Assembly (NCBI GenBank): GCA_900553415.1
Contig: USDH01000009.1
Span: 1-22,759, forward strand
From: an uncultured Collinsella sp.
GTDB lineage: Bacteria > Actinomycetota > Coriobacteriia > Coriobacteriales > Coriobacteriaceae
Reading direction: 5' to 3'
DNA length: 22,759 bases
Shown: positions 17,193 through 22,759 of the stretch, piece after piece
Position numbering within the stretch: the stretch's first letter is position 1
How the letters are laid out: every line of letters starts with the position of its first letter
Translations under genes and position numbers: made by a program
Notes under the pieces: model-generated
Database searches by the model: none
Seen by the model: only the letters and a program-made list of their open reading frames with translations
Told to the model about the DNA's origin: nothing

Positions 17193-18173
17193 ATGTACGA
17201 GATCGACCTTAACCTCCCTAAGCAGATCGTCGCTGACGTCCTGTCCAACCACGAGATCCACAGCGTCGCCTTCGTCGGCTGCGGTGCTTCCATGTCCGAC
17301 CTTTACCCTGCCAAGTACTTCCTGGCCAACAACACGGACAAGCTGAACGTTCAGATCTTCACCGCTAACGAGTTCAACTACGACACGCCCTCCTGGGTCA
17401 ACGAGCACACCTTCGTGATCACCTGCTCCCTGGGTGGCTCCACGCCCGAGACCGTCGAGGCCAACAAGACCGCCAAGAAGCACAACTGCCCGGTCGTCTC
17501 CCTCACCAACAAGGCTGGCTCCGCTCTGACCGTCGACGCCGACCACGTCATCGTTCACGGCTTCCACGCCAACTACGCTGCCAAATGCGAGAAGCCCGGC
17601 TACGCCATCGCTCTTGCTCTCGAGATCCTTCAGCAGACCGAGGGTTATGACCACTACGAGGACATGATCACCGGCCTCACCAACGTCTTCGAGCTCTGCG
17701 AGAACGCCGCTCAGCACTGCAAGAAGCTCGCCAAGAAGTTCGCCGAGGACTTCAAGGACGACAAGATGATCTACTTCATGGCTTCCGGTGCCTCCGAGAA
17801 GATGGCTTATTCTCATGCCGCCTTCCTGTTCACCGAGATGCAGTGGATCGACGCCGCCGCCTACAACACCGGCGAGTACTTCCACGGCCCGTTCGAGGCT
17901 ACCGAGCCCGGCGTGTTCTACTTTGTACAGCTCGGATCGGGCGAGTGCCGCCCCATGGAGGAGCGCGCGCTGGCGTTCCTCAACACGCACACCGATACGG
18001 TCATGGTGCTCGACGCACTCGAGTACGGCGTGGGCGACGTGCCTGCCAGCGTGCGTTCGTACCTGGAGCCGATCTTCTTCTACAACATGAGCTGCGAGCT
18101 GCGCGTCGCCCGCGGCAAGGTGTTCGACCACAGCCCCGAGGTTCGTCGTTACATGGGCATCGAGCAGTACTAG
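17193..18173 (+). CDS. SIS-domain protein, fructoselysine/glucoselysine-6-phosphate deglycase-like (second copy)
   Basis: This encodes 326 residues from the ATG at 17193. AAAGGA lies nine bases upstream of that ATG, while the in-frame ATG at 17184 follows it directly, so 17193 is preferred. Visible SIS features are FVGCGASMSDLYPAKYF (28-44), the phosphosugar loop SLGGSTPETVEANK (79-92), and EYFHGPFEATEPG (His231 to Glu235). The C-terminus is HSPEVRRYMGIEQY. It is paralogous to the first SIS protein and shares HGPFE but differs clearly elsewhere, so the two may act on different substrates, as GfrE and GfrF do for glucoselysine-6-phosphate and fructoselysine-6-phosphate. It follows EIID after 198 bases that contain three hairpins, which could tune its expression relative to the PTS. 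Confidence 0.8.
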   Translation: MYEIDLNLPKQIVADVLSNHEIHSVAFVGCGASMSDLYPAKYFLANNTDKLNVQIFTANEFNYDTPSWVNEHTFVITCSLGGSTPETVEANKTAKKHNCPVVSLTNKAGSALTVDADHVIVHGFHANYAAKCEKPGYAIALALEILQQTEGYDHYEDMITGLTNVFELCENAAQHCKKLAKKFAEDFKDDKMIYFMASGASEKMAYSHAAFLFTEMQWIDAAAYNTGEYFHGPFEATEPGVFYFVQLGSGECRPMEERALAFLNTHTDTVMVLDALEYGVGDVPASVRSYLEPIFFYNMSCELRVARGKVFDHSPEVRRYMGIEQY

Positions 18174-18224
18174 GTACCGGGAAAAGTATTCACCTTCGAT
18201 TCGCAAGCGTGTCGTGTGAGTCAA

Positions 18225-18265
18225 AAAGCGGGCCGCGTCGGTGGGTTTCCGGCGCGGCCCGCTTT
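18225..18265. terminator. Bidirectional terminator between the second SIS gene and the dehydrogenase gene
   Basis: A 16-bp stem pairs 18225-18240 with 18250-18265; its core is GCGGGCCGCG with CGCGGCCCGC and it contains one G-T pair. The loop is nine bases. An A5 run at the left (18223-18227) gives a T5 run on the minus strand, so the hairpin serves the convergent minus-strand gene best; on the plus strand it ends in TTTG. Confidence 0.8.
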
Positions 18266-18306
18266 GCATGGCGTCCGTATGAGCGAGGCGTCGCGGCAAC
18301 CGACGC

Positions 18307-19284
18307 TTACTTGGCGTCGTAGGCCTCGGCGTCCCACCAGTCGAGCTGGGCGATGTTGTCGCGGATGTGCTGGCAGCTCTTGTGGAAGCCCTCGAGCTCG
18401 TGCTCGGACAGGTCGAGCGTGTAGACCTCCTCGACGCCCTCGGCACCGATCACGCACGGCAGGGAGGTGAAGATGCCCTCCTCGCCATACTGGCCGGTCA
18501 TAAGCGTGGAGGCCGAAAGCACGGCGTGCTCGTTGTGCAGCACGGCGGCGCAGACGCGCGCGGCGGAGTTGGCGACGGCGTACTCGGTGCACTGCTTGCC
18601 TTGGTAGGTCACATAGCCGCCCTTGCGTGCAAGCTCCTCGACCTCCATGTGGTCGAAGGCGTACTTGTCGGGGTTCTCGGCCTGAAGCTCGTTAAGGCTC
18701 TTGCCGGCGATGGTCGCGGACTTAAAGGCGGCCAGCTGGCTAAAGCCGTGCTCGCCGATCATGTAGGCGTCGATGGACTTGGGGCTCACACCGACCTTCT
18801 TGGAGATCTCGGTGCGCAGGCGGGCGGAGTCCAGACCGCAGCCCGAGCCGATGATCTTCTTGGGATCGTAGCCGGTCAGGTGCCACAGCTCGGTGCACAC
18901 GACGTCGCAGGGGTTGGAGATGCTCACAAAGATGCCGTCGAAGCCGGCGTTAACGATGCGCTTGGCAAAGGTGCGGGCGGCGTCGGTGGTAAAGAACAGC
19001 TCGCCGTCGCGGTTGCCAGCGGCCAGAGCAACCTTGCCGGCGGCGTTGACGATGACGTCGCAGCAGGCCAGCTCCTCGTAGTGGTCGTAGCAGTTGACGA
19101 TCTTGGTGTTGTACGGGACAAACGAAAGGGAGTCGCGTAGGTCCTGGACTTCGGACGTCACCTTGGCCTCGTTGATATCGCACAGGTACAGCTCATCGGC
19201 AATGCCCTGCATGAGCAGGCTGTTGGCGACATGTGCTCCTACGTGGCCCTGGCCGACCACACCGATCTTACGCGTCTGGTACAT
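18307..19284 (-). CDS. L-lactate/L-2-hydroxyisocaproate dehydrogenase-family enzyme
   Basis: This encodes 325 residues. The ATG at 19284 (reading leftward) has AAAGGA seven bases upstream, favoured over an in-frame GTG at 19323. The Rossmann motif is GVVGQGHVGAHVA (Gly11, 13, 16), with Asp36 in LYLCDIN for NAD preference. Catalytic or substrate residues of the LDH/MDH superfamily are visible: Arg92 in GNRDGEL, Asn124 in SISNPCDV, Asp152 and Arg155 in GLDSARLR, and His179 in IGEHGFSQ. The usual LDH loop GARQKPGE is missing; the GNRDGEL loop instead resembles L-2-hydroxyisocaproate dehydrogenases, so branched 2-oxo acids may be substrates. Reaction: NADH-dependent 2-oxo acid to L-2-hydroxy acid, cytoplasm. 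The gene is divergent from metA. Confidence 0.88.
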   Translation of the reverse strand: MYQTRKIGVVGQGHVGAHVANSLLMQGIADELYLCDINEAKVTSEVQDLRDSLSFVPYNTKIVNCYDHYEELACCDVIVNAAGKVALAAGNRDGELFFTTDAARTFAKRIVNAGFDGIFVSISNPCDVVCTELWHLTGYDPKKIIGSGCGLDSARLRTEISKKVGVSPKSIDAYMIGEHGFSQLAAFKSATIAGKSLNELQAENPDKYAFDHMEVEELARKGGYVTYQGKQCTEYAVANSAARVCAAVLHNEHAVLSASTLMTGQYGEEGIFTSLPCVIGAEGVEEVYTLDLSEHELEGFHKSCQHIRDNIAQLDWWDAEAYDAK

Positions 19285-19359
19285 ATATGTATCCTTTCGG
19301 CCGAGTTTCTCGCATCGAACCATTGTAGCGTCCTGCTGTCACTTTGCTAAGCTAAAGCG

Positions 19360-19394
19360 AAGTAGATTTTTGGGACATGCTTTAATCTCTACTT
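19360..19394. repeat. GGGACA-containing inverted repeat (weak copy) in the divergent dehydrogenase/metA region
   Basis: AAGTAGA at 19360-19366 pairs with TCTACTT at 19388-19394, and the loop contains TTTTGGGACATGC. It resembles the other GGGACA-loop palindromes in this window. A perfect CATCGC/GCGATG hairpin with a three-base loop lies at 19420-19434 in the metA leader. No SAM riboswitch signature was found in the leader. Confidence 0.45.
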
Positions 19395-19495
19395 TTGGAG
19401 TGATTTGGGCCGCCAACGGCATCGCGGGGCGATGTGCTCGCGCGGATGGGGCCGGTCGTTGTACCATAACTGCAACTGATTCGTAAGGAGCATCC

Positions 19496-20422
19496 ATGCC
19501 CATTCGTATTCCCGACGCCCTCCCTGCCGCCGCGCAGCTCGAGAGCGAGAACATCTTTGTCATGACCGAGTACCGCGCGCTGCACCAGGACATCCGTCCG
19601 CTGCGTGTGCTCATCCTCAACCTCATGCCCACCAAGATTGCCACCGAGACGCAGATCATGCGCAAGCTCTCCAACACGCCGCTGCAAGTGGAGGTGGACC
19701 TGCTGCGCACCAAAACGCACGAGGCCACGCATGTGAGCGCCGGCCATCTGGAGACGTTCTACCGCACGTTCGACGACATCCGCGACATCCACTACGACGG
19801 CCTGATCATCACGGGCGCGCCGGTGGAGCAGATGCCGTTCGAGGAGGTCGACTACTGGCCCGAGCTCTGCCAGATCATGGATTGGTCCACCACGCACGTG
19901 CACTCCACGCTGCACATTTGCTGGGGCGCGCAGGCGGGGCTCTACCATCATTACGGTATCCAGAAGTACGACCTGCCGGCAAAGGCGAGCGGCGTATTTG
20001 AGCATTATCTGGTGAAGCCGCAAAGCCCGCTGGTCCGCGGCTTTGACGACCGCTTCTATGCCGTGCATTCGCGCAACACCGATGTGCGTCGCGAGGACGT
20101 GGAGGCCGAGCCGCAGCTTGAGGTCGTGGCCGTGTCCGACGAGGTGGGCCTGTACATCGTCAAGTCGACCGACAGCCGTCGCTTCTTTGTATTTGGCCAT
20201 CCCGAGTACGATACCGACACGTTGCGTCTGGAGTACGAGCGCGACGTGAAGCGCGGCCTCAACCCTCAGGTGCCGGCACATTACTTCCCGGGAGACGACC
20301 CCACCGCCGAGCCGCGCAACGTCTGGCGTAGCCAGGCTCAGCTGCTCTACACCAACTGGCTCAACTACTACGTCTACCAGACCACGCCCTACGACCTGGC
20401 CCGCGCCGGCGAGGAGCACTAG
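19496..20422 (+). CDS. metA: Homoserine O-acetyltransferase (MetA-type)
   Basis: This encodes 308 residues, with ATG at 19496 after AAGGAG. It has the MetA glutamine-amidotransferase-like fold. The catalytic Cys142 is in HICWGAQAGLYHHYG, and His235 and Glu237 are in FVFGHPEYD, all at the same numbers as in E. coli and Bacillus MetA. Residue 111 in LIITGAPVEQMPFEEVDYW is Glu. In characterised MetA proteins Glu111 gives acetyl-CoA use and Gly111 gives succinyl-CoA use, so O-acetyl-L-homoserine is the expected product, in the first committed step of methionine synthesis. A terminator-like hairpin with T6, formed by the 117-bp repeat, follows. A GGCTGC hexamer repeat directly overlaps the stop. 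Confidence 0.93.
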   Translation: MPIRIPDALPAAAQLESENIFVMTEYRALHQDIRPLRVLILNLMPTKIATETQIMRKLSNTPLQVEVDLLRTKTHEATHVSAGHLETFYRTFDDIRDIHYDGLIITGAPVEQMPFEEVDYWPELCQIMDWSTTHVHSTLHICWGAQAGLYHHYGIQKYDLPAKASGVFEHYLVKPQSPLVRGFDDRFYAVHSRNTDVRREDVEAEPQLEVVAVSDEVGLYIVKSTDSRRFFVFGHPEYDTDTLRLEYERDVKRGLNPQVPAHYFPGDDPTAEPRNVWRSQAQLLYTNWLNYYVYQTTPYDLARAGEEH

Positions 20423-20445
20423 GCTGCGGCTGCGGCTGCGGCTGT
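20422..20445. repeat. GGCTGC hexamer tandem repeat at the end of metA
   Basis: Three exact GGCTGC units and a fourth unit GGCTGT begin at the last base of the metA stop codon. Such tracts can change length by slippage; here the change would fall after the coding sequence. Confidence 0.7.
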
Positions 20446-20463
20446 TGCTGTGCTCGCGGTGTG

Positions 20464-20580
20464 ACGAGCGTGGATTATCGGACGCACGAGCGTGGATTTT
20501 CGGACGTTTACAAATCGAGCGTGGATAATCTCCCACTTTTGGCTTGAAACTAGGCTCAAAACGGGAGATTATCCACGCTC
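20464..20580 (+). repeat. 117-bp GTGGATAA repeat element, copy 1
   Basis: The element has two tandem 22-bp units at 20464-20485 and 20486-20507, each starting ACGAGCGTGGAT. A nine-base spacer follows, then GAGCGTGGATAATCTCCC at 20517-20534. A 28-base loop and the perfect inverted arm 20563-20580 complete a hairpin with an 18-bp stem. A T6 run follows at 20582-20587, so this copy probably also works as the metA terminator. Copy 2 (21865-21981) has exactly the same length and layout. In this copy, units 1 and 2 carry point differences (GGATTATC, GGATTTTC) while the stem is perfect. Confidence 0.85.
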
Positions 20581-20793
20581 ATTTTTTAGGCATGTAGATG
20601 CCGATGGCTCGGCTAAGAGACGGTGCGTGCAGAGGCAAAGTCGCATTTGGCGTGGTCTTGAATCTCGACGGGTTTTTCTTTCTGATAATCCGATGGACCA
20701 AGGCATCAAATTGTGGAGACAGGGACCTCTCGACAACTGCCCTGCCTGCAGATATAAGCCATCAGCCTAAAACACCCAAAACCGTCATGCATT

Positions 20794-20822
20794 TGGTCAG
20801 CTGCTGGACAGCATCTGGTCAG
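20794..20822 (+). promoter_or_regulatory. Three phased TGGWCAG direct repeats, putative operator
   Basis: TGGTCAG occurs at 20794-20800, TGGACAG at 20805-20811 and TGGTCAG at 20816-20822, each spaced exactly 11 bases apart, so they face the same side of the helix. They lie 55 bases before the AbiEi-like start codon. AbiEi proteins are known to bind repeats upstream of their own gene, so autoregulation is plausible but not shown here. Confidence 0.5.
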
Positions 20823-20877
20823 ACTTCGCATGAAACCGTCTGGTACGTTGGCGCCGTTCCAAGAGTTGGGAGGCGAC

Positions 20878-21840
20878 ATGGGAAACATGACGGCGAATCA
20901 AAGACTTGCAAGCCACATTAAAGCATGCGAACAGCAGATGAGCTGCGTGTACGCGCGCACGACAGCAGAGGCAAAGCAGATTGAGCGGCGGGTGGCGGCG
21001 GGAAGTCTCGAAGTGGTCATGCCGGGGCTGTATGCGCGTCCGGAATACTGGTCCGAGCTCAAGTTTCGGCAGCGTTATCTGCATCGGGTGCGGGCCCTTG
21101 CGCAAAAGCACCCCGACTGGACATTTTGCTCCTATACGGCGGCTGTTATCTATGGCCTTTCGGTTTCGCATGCCAATTTGACGCACATCCATATCGCCGC
21201 GGCGCCGGCGCAATCGACGACGCCCGGCTCTCAGGTGATTCGCCATCGTTATGTTCGTCAAACACGGGCCACCCAGATGGACATTGCCGTGACCGATATC
21301 GATCAAACGATTACGGATTGCCTGGTCGATGCATCGTTTGTCGAGGGACTGATCATTGCGGACTCGGCGCTTCATGAGCAGCTGTTGTCGAAGGAGCATC
21401 TCGTTGAGGCAGTCAACAAGCTTGGCTTAAATCGTCGCGGTGTTGTGACGGCGCGCAGGGTTGCACGGTATGCCGATGGCCTGTCGGAAAGCGGTGGCGA
21501 GTCCAAGGCGCGCGCCCTGATGATCGAGCGCGGCTGGCAGACGCCGGAGCTGCAAATTGAGCTGTTCGACCCGGTTGAGCCGGGACGGCCGTATCGCGTT
21601 GACTATTTGTGGCGCGTGGGTGACCGGTTGATTATTGGGGAGTTCGACGGATTCGTTAAAAGCGAAAAGGCGGCGGAGGAGGGCAAGCTCGCAAAGGCGC
21701 AATTTGACGAGCGCCAGCGCGAATCGAGGCTTTCGCTGCTTGATAACTGCAAGATTGTGCGCTTGTGCTGGGATGATCTAAGGGACCCGACAAAGCTCGA
21801 TCGCAAGCTCAAGGTTGCCGGCGTGCCGCGTGCATGCTGA
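20878..21840 (+). CDS. AbiEi-antitoxin-like protein with PD-(D/E)XK-like C-terminal domain
   Basis: This encodes 320 residues. The ATG at 20878 follows GGGAGG four bases upstream; in-frame ATGs at 20830 and 20887 are alternatives. The N-terminal part (residues about 5-65) reads as a winged-helix domain, with a RRVAAGSLEVVMPGLYAR segment typical of AbiEi-type antitoxin domains. The middle (about 80-190) resembles the rest of this family. From about residue 218 a nuclease-like domain appears: ESGGESKARALMIERGW, then RVDYLW, then GEFDGFVKSEKAAEE, which looks like a PD-(D/E)XK/DUF559-type core (E, D, E-X-D/K). No AbiEii nucleotidyltransferase toxin gene is adjacent, so a classic type IV toxin-antitoxin pair is not supported. 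It is flanked by two copies of a 117-bp repeat. Function is unknown. Confidence 0.7.
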   Translation: MGNMTANQRLASHIKACEQQMSCVYARTTAEAKQIERRVAAGSLEVVMPGLYARPEYWSELKFRQRYLHRVRALAQKHPDWTFCSYTAAVIYGLSVSHANLTHIHIAAAPAQSTTPGSQVIRHRYVRQTRATQMDIAVTDIDQTITDCLVDASFVEGLIIADSALHEQLLSKEHLVEAVNKLGLNRRGVVTARRVARYADGLSESGGESKARALMIERGWQTPELQIELFDPVEPGRPYRVDYLWRVGDRLIIGEFDGFVKSEKAAEEGKLAKAQFDERQRESRLSLLDNCKIVRLCWDDLRDPTKLDRKLKVAGVPRAC

Positions 21841-21864
21841 GGCGGTTGCAGGGCGTTGCGCCGT

Positions 21865-21981
21865 ACGAGCGTGGATAATCGGACACACGAGCGTGGATAA
21901 TCGGACGCTTGCTGAATGAGCGTGGATAATCTCCCGTTTTTTGCTGAGGAAGAGGCTCAAAGTGGGAGATATTCCACGCTC
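21865..21981 (+). repeat. 117-bp GTGGATAA repeat element, copy 2
   Basis: The layout is the same as copy 1: 22-bp units at 21865-21886 and 21887-21908, a nine-base spacer, GAGCGTGGATAATCTCCC at 21918-21935, a 28-base loop, and the inverted arm 21964-21981. Here all three direct units keep GTGGATAATC, but the inverted arm reads GATATTCC instead of GATTATCC, so the stem has two mismatches. Both loops share an AGGCTCAAA segment. The element lies between the AbiEi-like gene and the convergent 5-formyl-THF cyclo-ligase gene. No T tract follows. Confidence 0.85.
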
Positions 21982-22007
21982 ATCTTGCGGGTGCGATACA
22001 GCGGCGA

Positions 22008-22604
22008 TTAGGCGCTGATGATGTTGGGCAGCGGTAGATCGTGGGCATCGGTGGGGATGTGGTCGACGCGCTGTTCGTCAAAGGCGATGCCGACGATCTG
22101 GCATGCGGGCGAGAGCATGGGCAGGTAGCGGTCGTAGCAGCCGCCGCCGTAGCCCAGGCGCGCGCCGGTTTGATCGAAGGCCACGAGCGGCACAACAATC
22201 ATGTCGAGTGCTTCGGCAGGCACGATGGGGAAGCGGTCGCTGTCGATGTCCGTGGCCGCGAAGGCCCGCGCGGGGTGGGCGATAAACGGAGCCGCGGACG
22301 CATCGTCGGCGGCAACTGCTCGCATGCACATGCGCTGGCCACAAGCTGCGGCATCAATTGCCGAGAGCATGCACGGATAGGCCACGCGCCAGCCGCGCGC
22401 GGCGACCGCAGCGGCAAACGCGGCAGGGTCTGCCTCGGAACCCATCGCGGCGTAGACGGCAACGGTGTGCGGCGCCGCGGAATCCGAGCGATCCAACAGC
22501 TCAACCAGCCGCGCGCAGATAGTGGCGGACTTTGCCGCACGCACATCCAAATCAAGAGCATCGCGCCGGGAAATCACCGCCCGTCGCAACTCAGCCTTGT
22601 CCAT
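22008..22604 (-). CDS. 5-formyltetrahydrofolate cyclo-ligase
   Basis: This encodes 198 residues, the usual length. The ATG reads from 22604 with GAGGAGG five bases upstream; an in-frame TTG at 22631 lies in the upstream palindrome and is rejected. The protein opens MDKAELRRAVISRRDAL, a typical start for the family. It carries VAVYAAMGSEADP and the ATP/folate motif GARLGYGGGCYDRYL (148-162). The expected reaction is ATP-dependent conversion of 5-formyl-THF to 5,10-methenyl-THF in one-carbon metabolism (cytoplasm). It is convergent with the AbiEi-like gene. The gene symbol is left open because names differ between species (ygfA, fau, fthC, MTHFS). Confidence 0.9.
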   Translation of the reverse strand: MDKAELRRAVISRRDALDLDVRAAKSATICARLVELLDRSDSAAPHTVAVYAAMGSEADPAAFAAAVAARGWRVAYPCMLSAIDAAACGQRMCMRAVAADDASAAPFIAHPARAFAATDIDSDRFPIVPAEALDMIVVPLVAFDQTGARLGYGGGCYDRYLPMLSPACQIVGIAFDEQRVDHIPTDAHDLPLPNIISA

Positions 22605-22620
22605 CCCAACCTCCTCTAGC

Positions 22621-22659
22621 AAACCTGCCAAAAAGGGACAGGTTTATTTTGGCAGGTTT
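22621..22659 (+). repeat. GGGACAG-type palindrome (copy C), perfect 13-bp stem
   Basis: AAACCTGCCAAAA at 22621-22633 pairs perfectly with TTTTGGCAGGTTT at 22647-22659. The 13-base loop holds AGGGACAGGTTT. The AGGTTT in the loop (22640-22645) can also pair with the left arm, so two alternative hairpins are possible. It lies just upstream of the ribosome-binding site of the minus-strand cyclo-ligase gene. Confidence 0.8.
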
Positions 22660-22690
22660 TATCTGGGCAAACACCCAAGCCACCACACAA

Positions 22691-22733
22691 ACCATCGCAA
22701 GGGGGCAGTTCATGGACACCTTCGTGGTGGTTT
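22691..22733 (+). repeat. GGGACAG-related palindrome (copy D), homologous to copy A
   Basis: AACCATCGCAAGG at the left can pair with the right arm CCTTCGTGGTGGTT with small mismatches. The reverse complement of the copy at 10942-10978 aligns across almost its whole length (AACCACCGCAAAGG left arm, CCTTCGTGGTGGTT right arm). The loop here is longer (GGGCAGTTCATGGACA). It contains an in-frame ATG reading toward the window end, but this is judged to be repeat sequence, not a gene. Confidence 0.65.
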
Positions 22734-22759
22734 TGACGAAGAGCGGATGTTCGCGGCGG

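Larger units (their letters stand above)
20423..20877. other. Gene-poor stretch between metA and the AbiEi-like gene
   Basis: These 455 bases hold no convincing gene. They contain the rest of the GGCTGC repeat, the first 117-bp repeat (20464-20580), a T6 tract, an AT-richer stretch at about 20590-20790 in which I see no coding signal, and the three TGGWCAG repeats (20794-20822). Small open frames here (for example 20598-20921) lack a ribosome-binding site and family resemblance. Confidence 0.6.

Noticed and set aside
19395..19495. SAM riboswitch ahead of metA
   Set aside because: Only a small CATCGC/GCGATG hairpin is visible; I found no conserved riboswitch core pattern and no antiterminator arrangement.
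20464..20580. CRISPR-like array
   Set aside because: The 22-bp units are directly adjacent with no variable spacers, only two full units exist per copy, and the unit ends in a fixed hairpin. No cas genes are in the window.
20598..20921. Small open frame between metA and the AbiEi-like gene
   Set aside because: No ribosome-binding site, no recognisable family, and it overlaps the operator-like repeats and the start of the AbiEi-like gene.
20878..21840. Complete type IV (AbiE) toxin-antitoxin system
   Set aside because: No AbiEii nucleotidyltransferase gene is adjacent: the next gene downstream is a convergent folate enzyme and the upstream gene is metA.
22714..22759. Possible start of a gene beginning MDTFVVVLTKSG and running off the window end
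   Set aside because: The ATG and its first codons are part of the palindromic repeat homologous to 10942-10978, so coding is doubtful. The window end prevents a decision.

Overview
This window is high-GC, densely coded bacterial DNA. Genes start after AAAGGA or AGGAGG ribosome-binding sites, and most intergenic gaps hold GC-rich hairpins. The gene content (a mannose-family PTS with two fructoselysine-deglycase-like SIS proteins, an LDH-like dehydrogenase, mfd, nth, rmuC, an acetyl-type metA) and the many small palindromic repeats suggest a gut actinobacterium of class Coriobacteriia, probably Collinsella-like. The taxon is inferred from general appearance and was not tested by a search.

Layout. 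1-435: C-terminal part of an unrecognised protein ending in a helix-turn-helix-like region. 487-8291: a plus-strand housekeeping block of rmuC, an ABC exporter, nth and mfd, with intrinsic-type terminators after rmuC and nth. 8348-10941: a PAP2 phosphatase, a threonine-aldolase-family PLP enzyme and a GNAT acetyltransferase. 10977-18173: a carbohydrate/Amadori-type locus. It has a divergent GntR/UTRA repressor, a first SIS protein, an EamA transporter, PTS EIIAB (fused), EIIC and EIID, and a second SIS protein. 18307-19284 (minus): an L-lactate/L-2-hydroxyisocaproate dehydrogenase-like gene. 19496-20422: metA with Glu111, so probably a homoserine O-acetyltransferase. 20878-21840: a solitary AbiEi-like protein with a PD-(D/E)XK-like C-terminus, bracketed by two copies of a 117-bp repeat. 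22008-22604 (minus): 5-formyltetrahydrofolate cyclo-ligase.

How the locus may work. EIIA-EIIB, EIIC and EIID would import and phosphorylate a sugar or sugar-amine. The two SIS proteins, both with an HGPFE motif, would split the phosphorylated product, by analogy with the GfrE/GfrF deglycases for glucoselysine and fructoselysine. The GntR/UTRA protein would sense a sugar phosphate and bind the three near-palindromic 15-mers found between it and the first SIS gene. The EamA protein may export a released amino acid, which is speculative.

Most unusual content. (1) A 117-bp element at 20464-20580 and 21865-21981 is built from two 22-bp direct units, a third partial unit and an inverted arm; its repeated core includes GTGGATAA, the complement of an 8-base DnaA-box core. 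(2) An AbiEi/nuclease-like gene lies between the two copies, with three helically phased 7-mers upstream. (3) A scattered family of small intergenic palindromes carries GGGACA-type cores in the loop. These could be the traces of an undescribed element or system, but the sequence alone cannot prove function.
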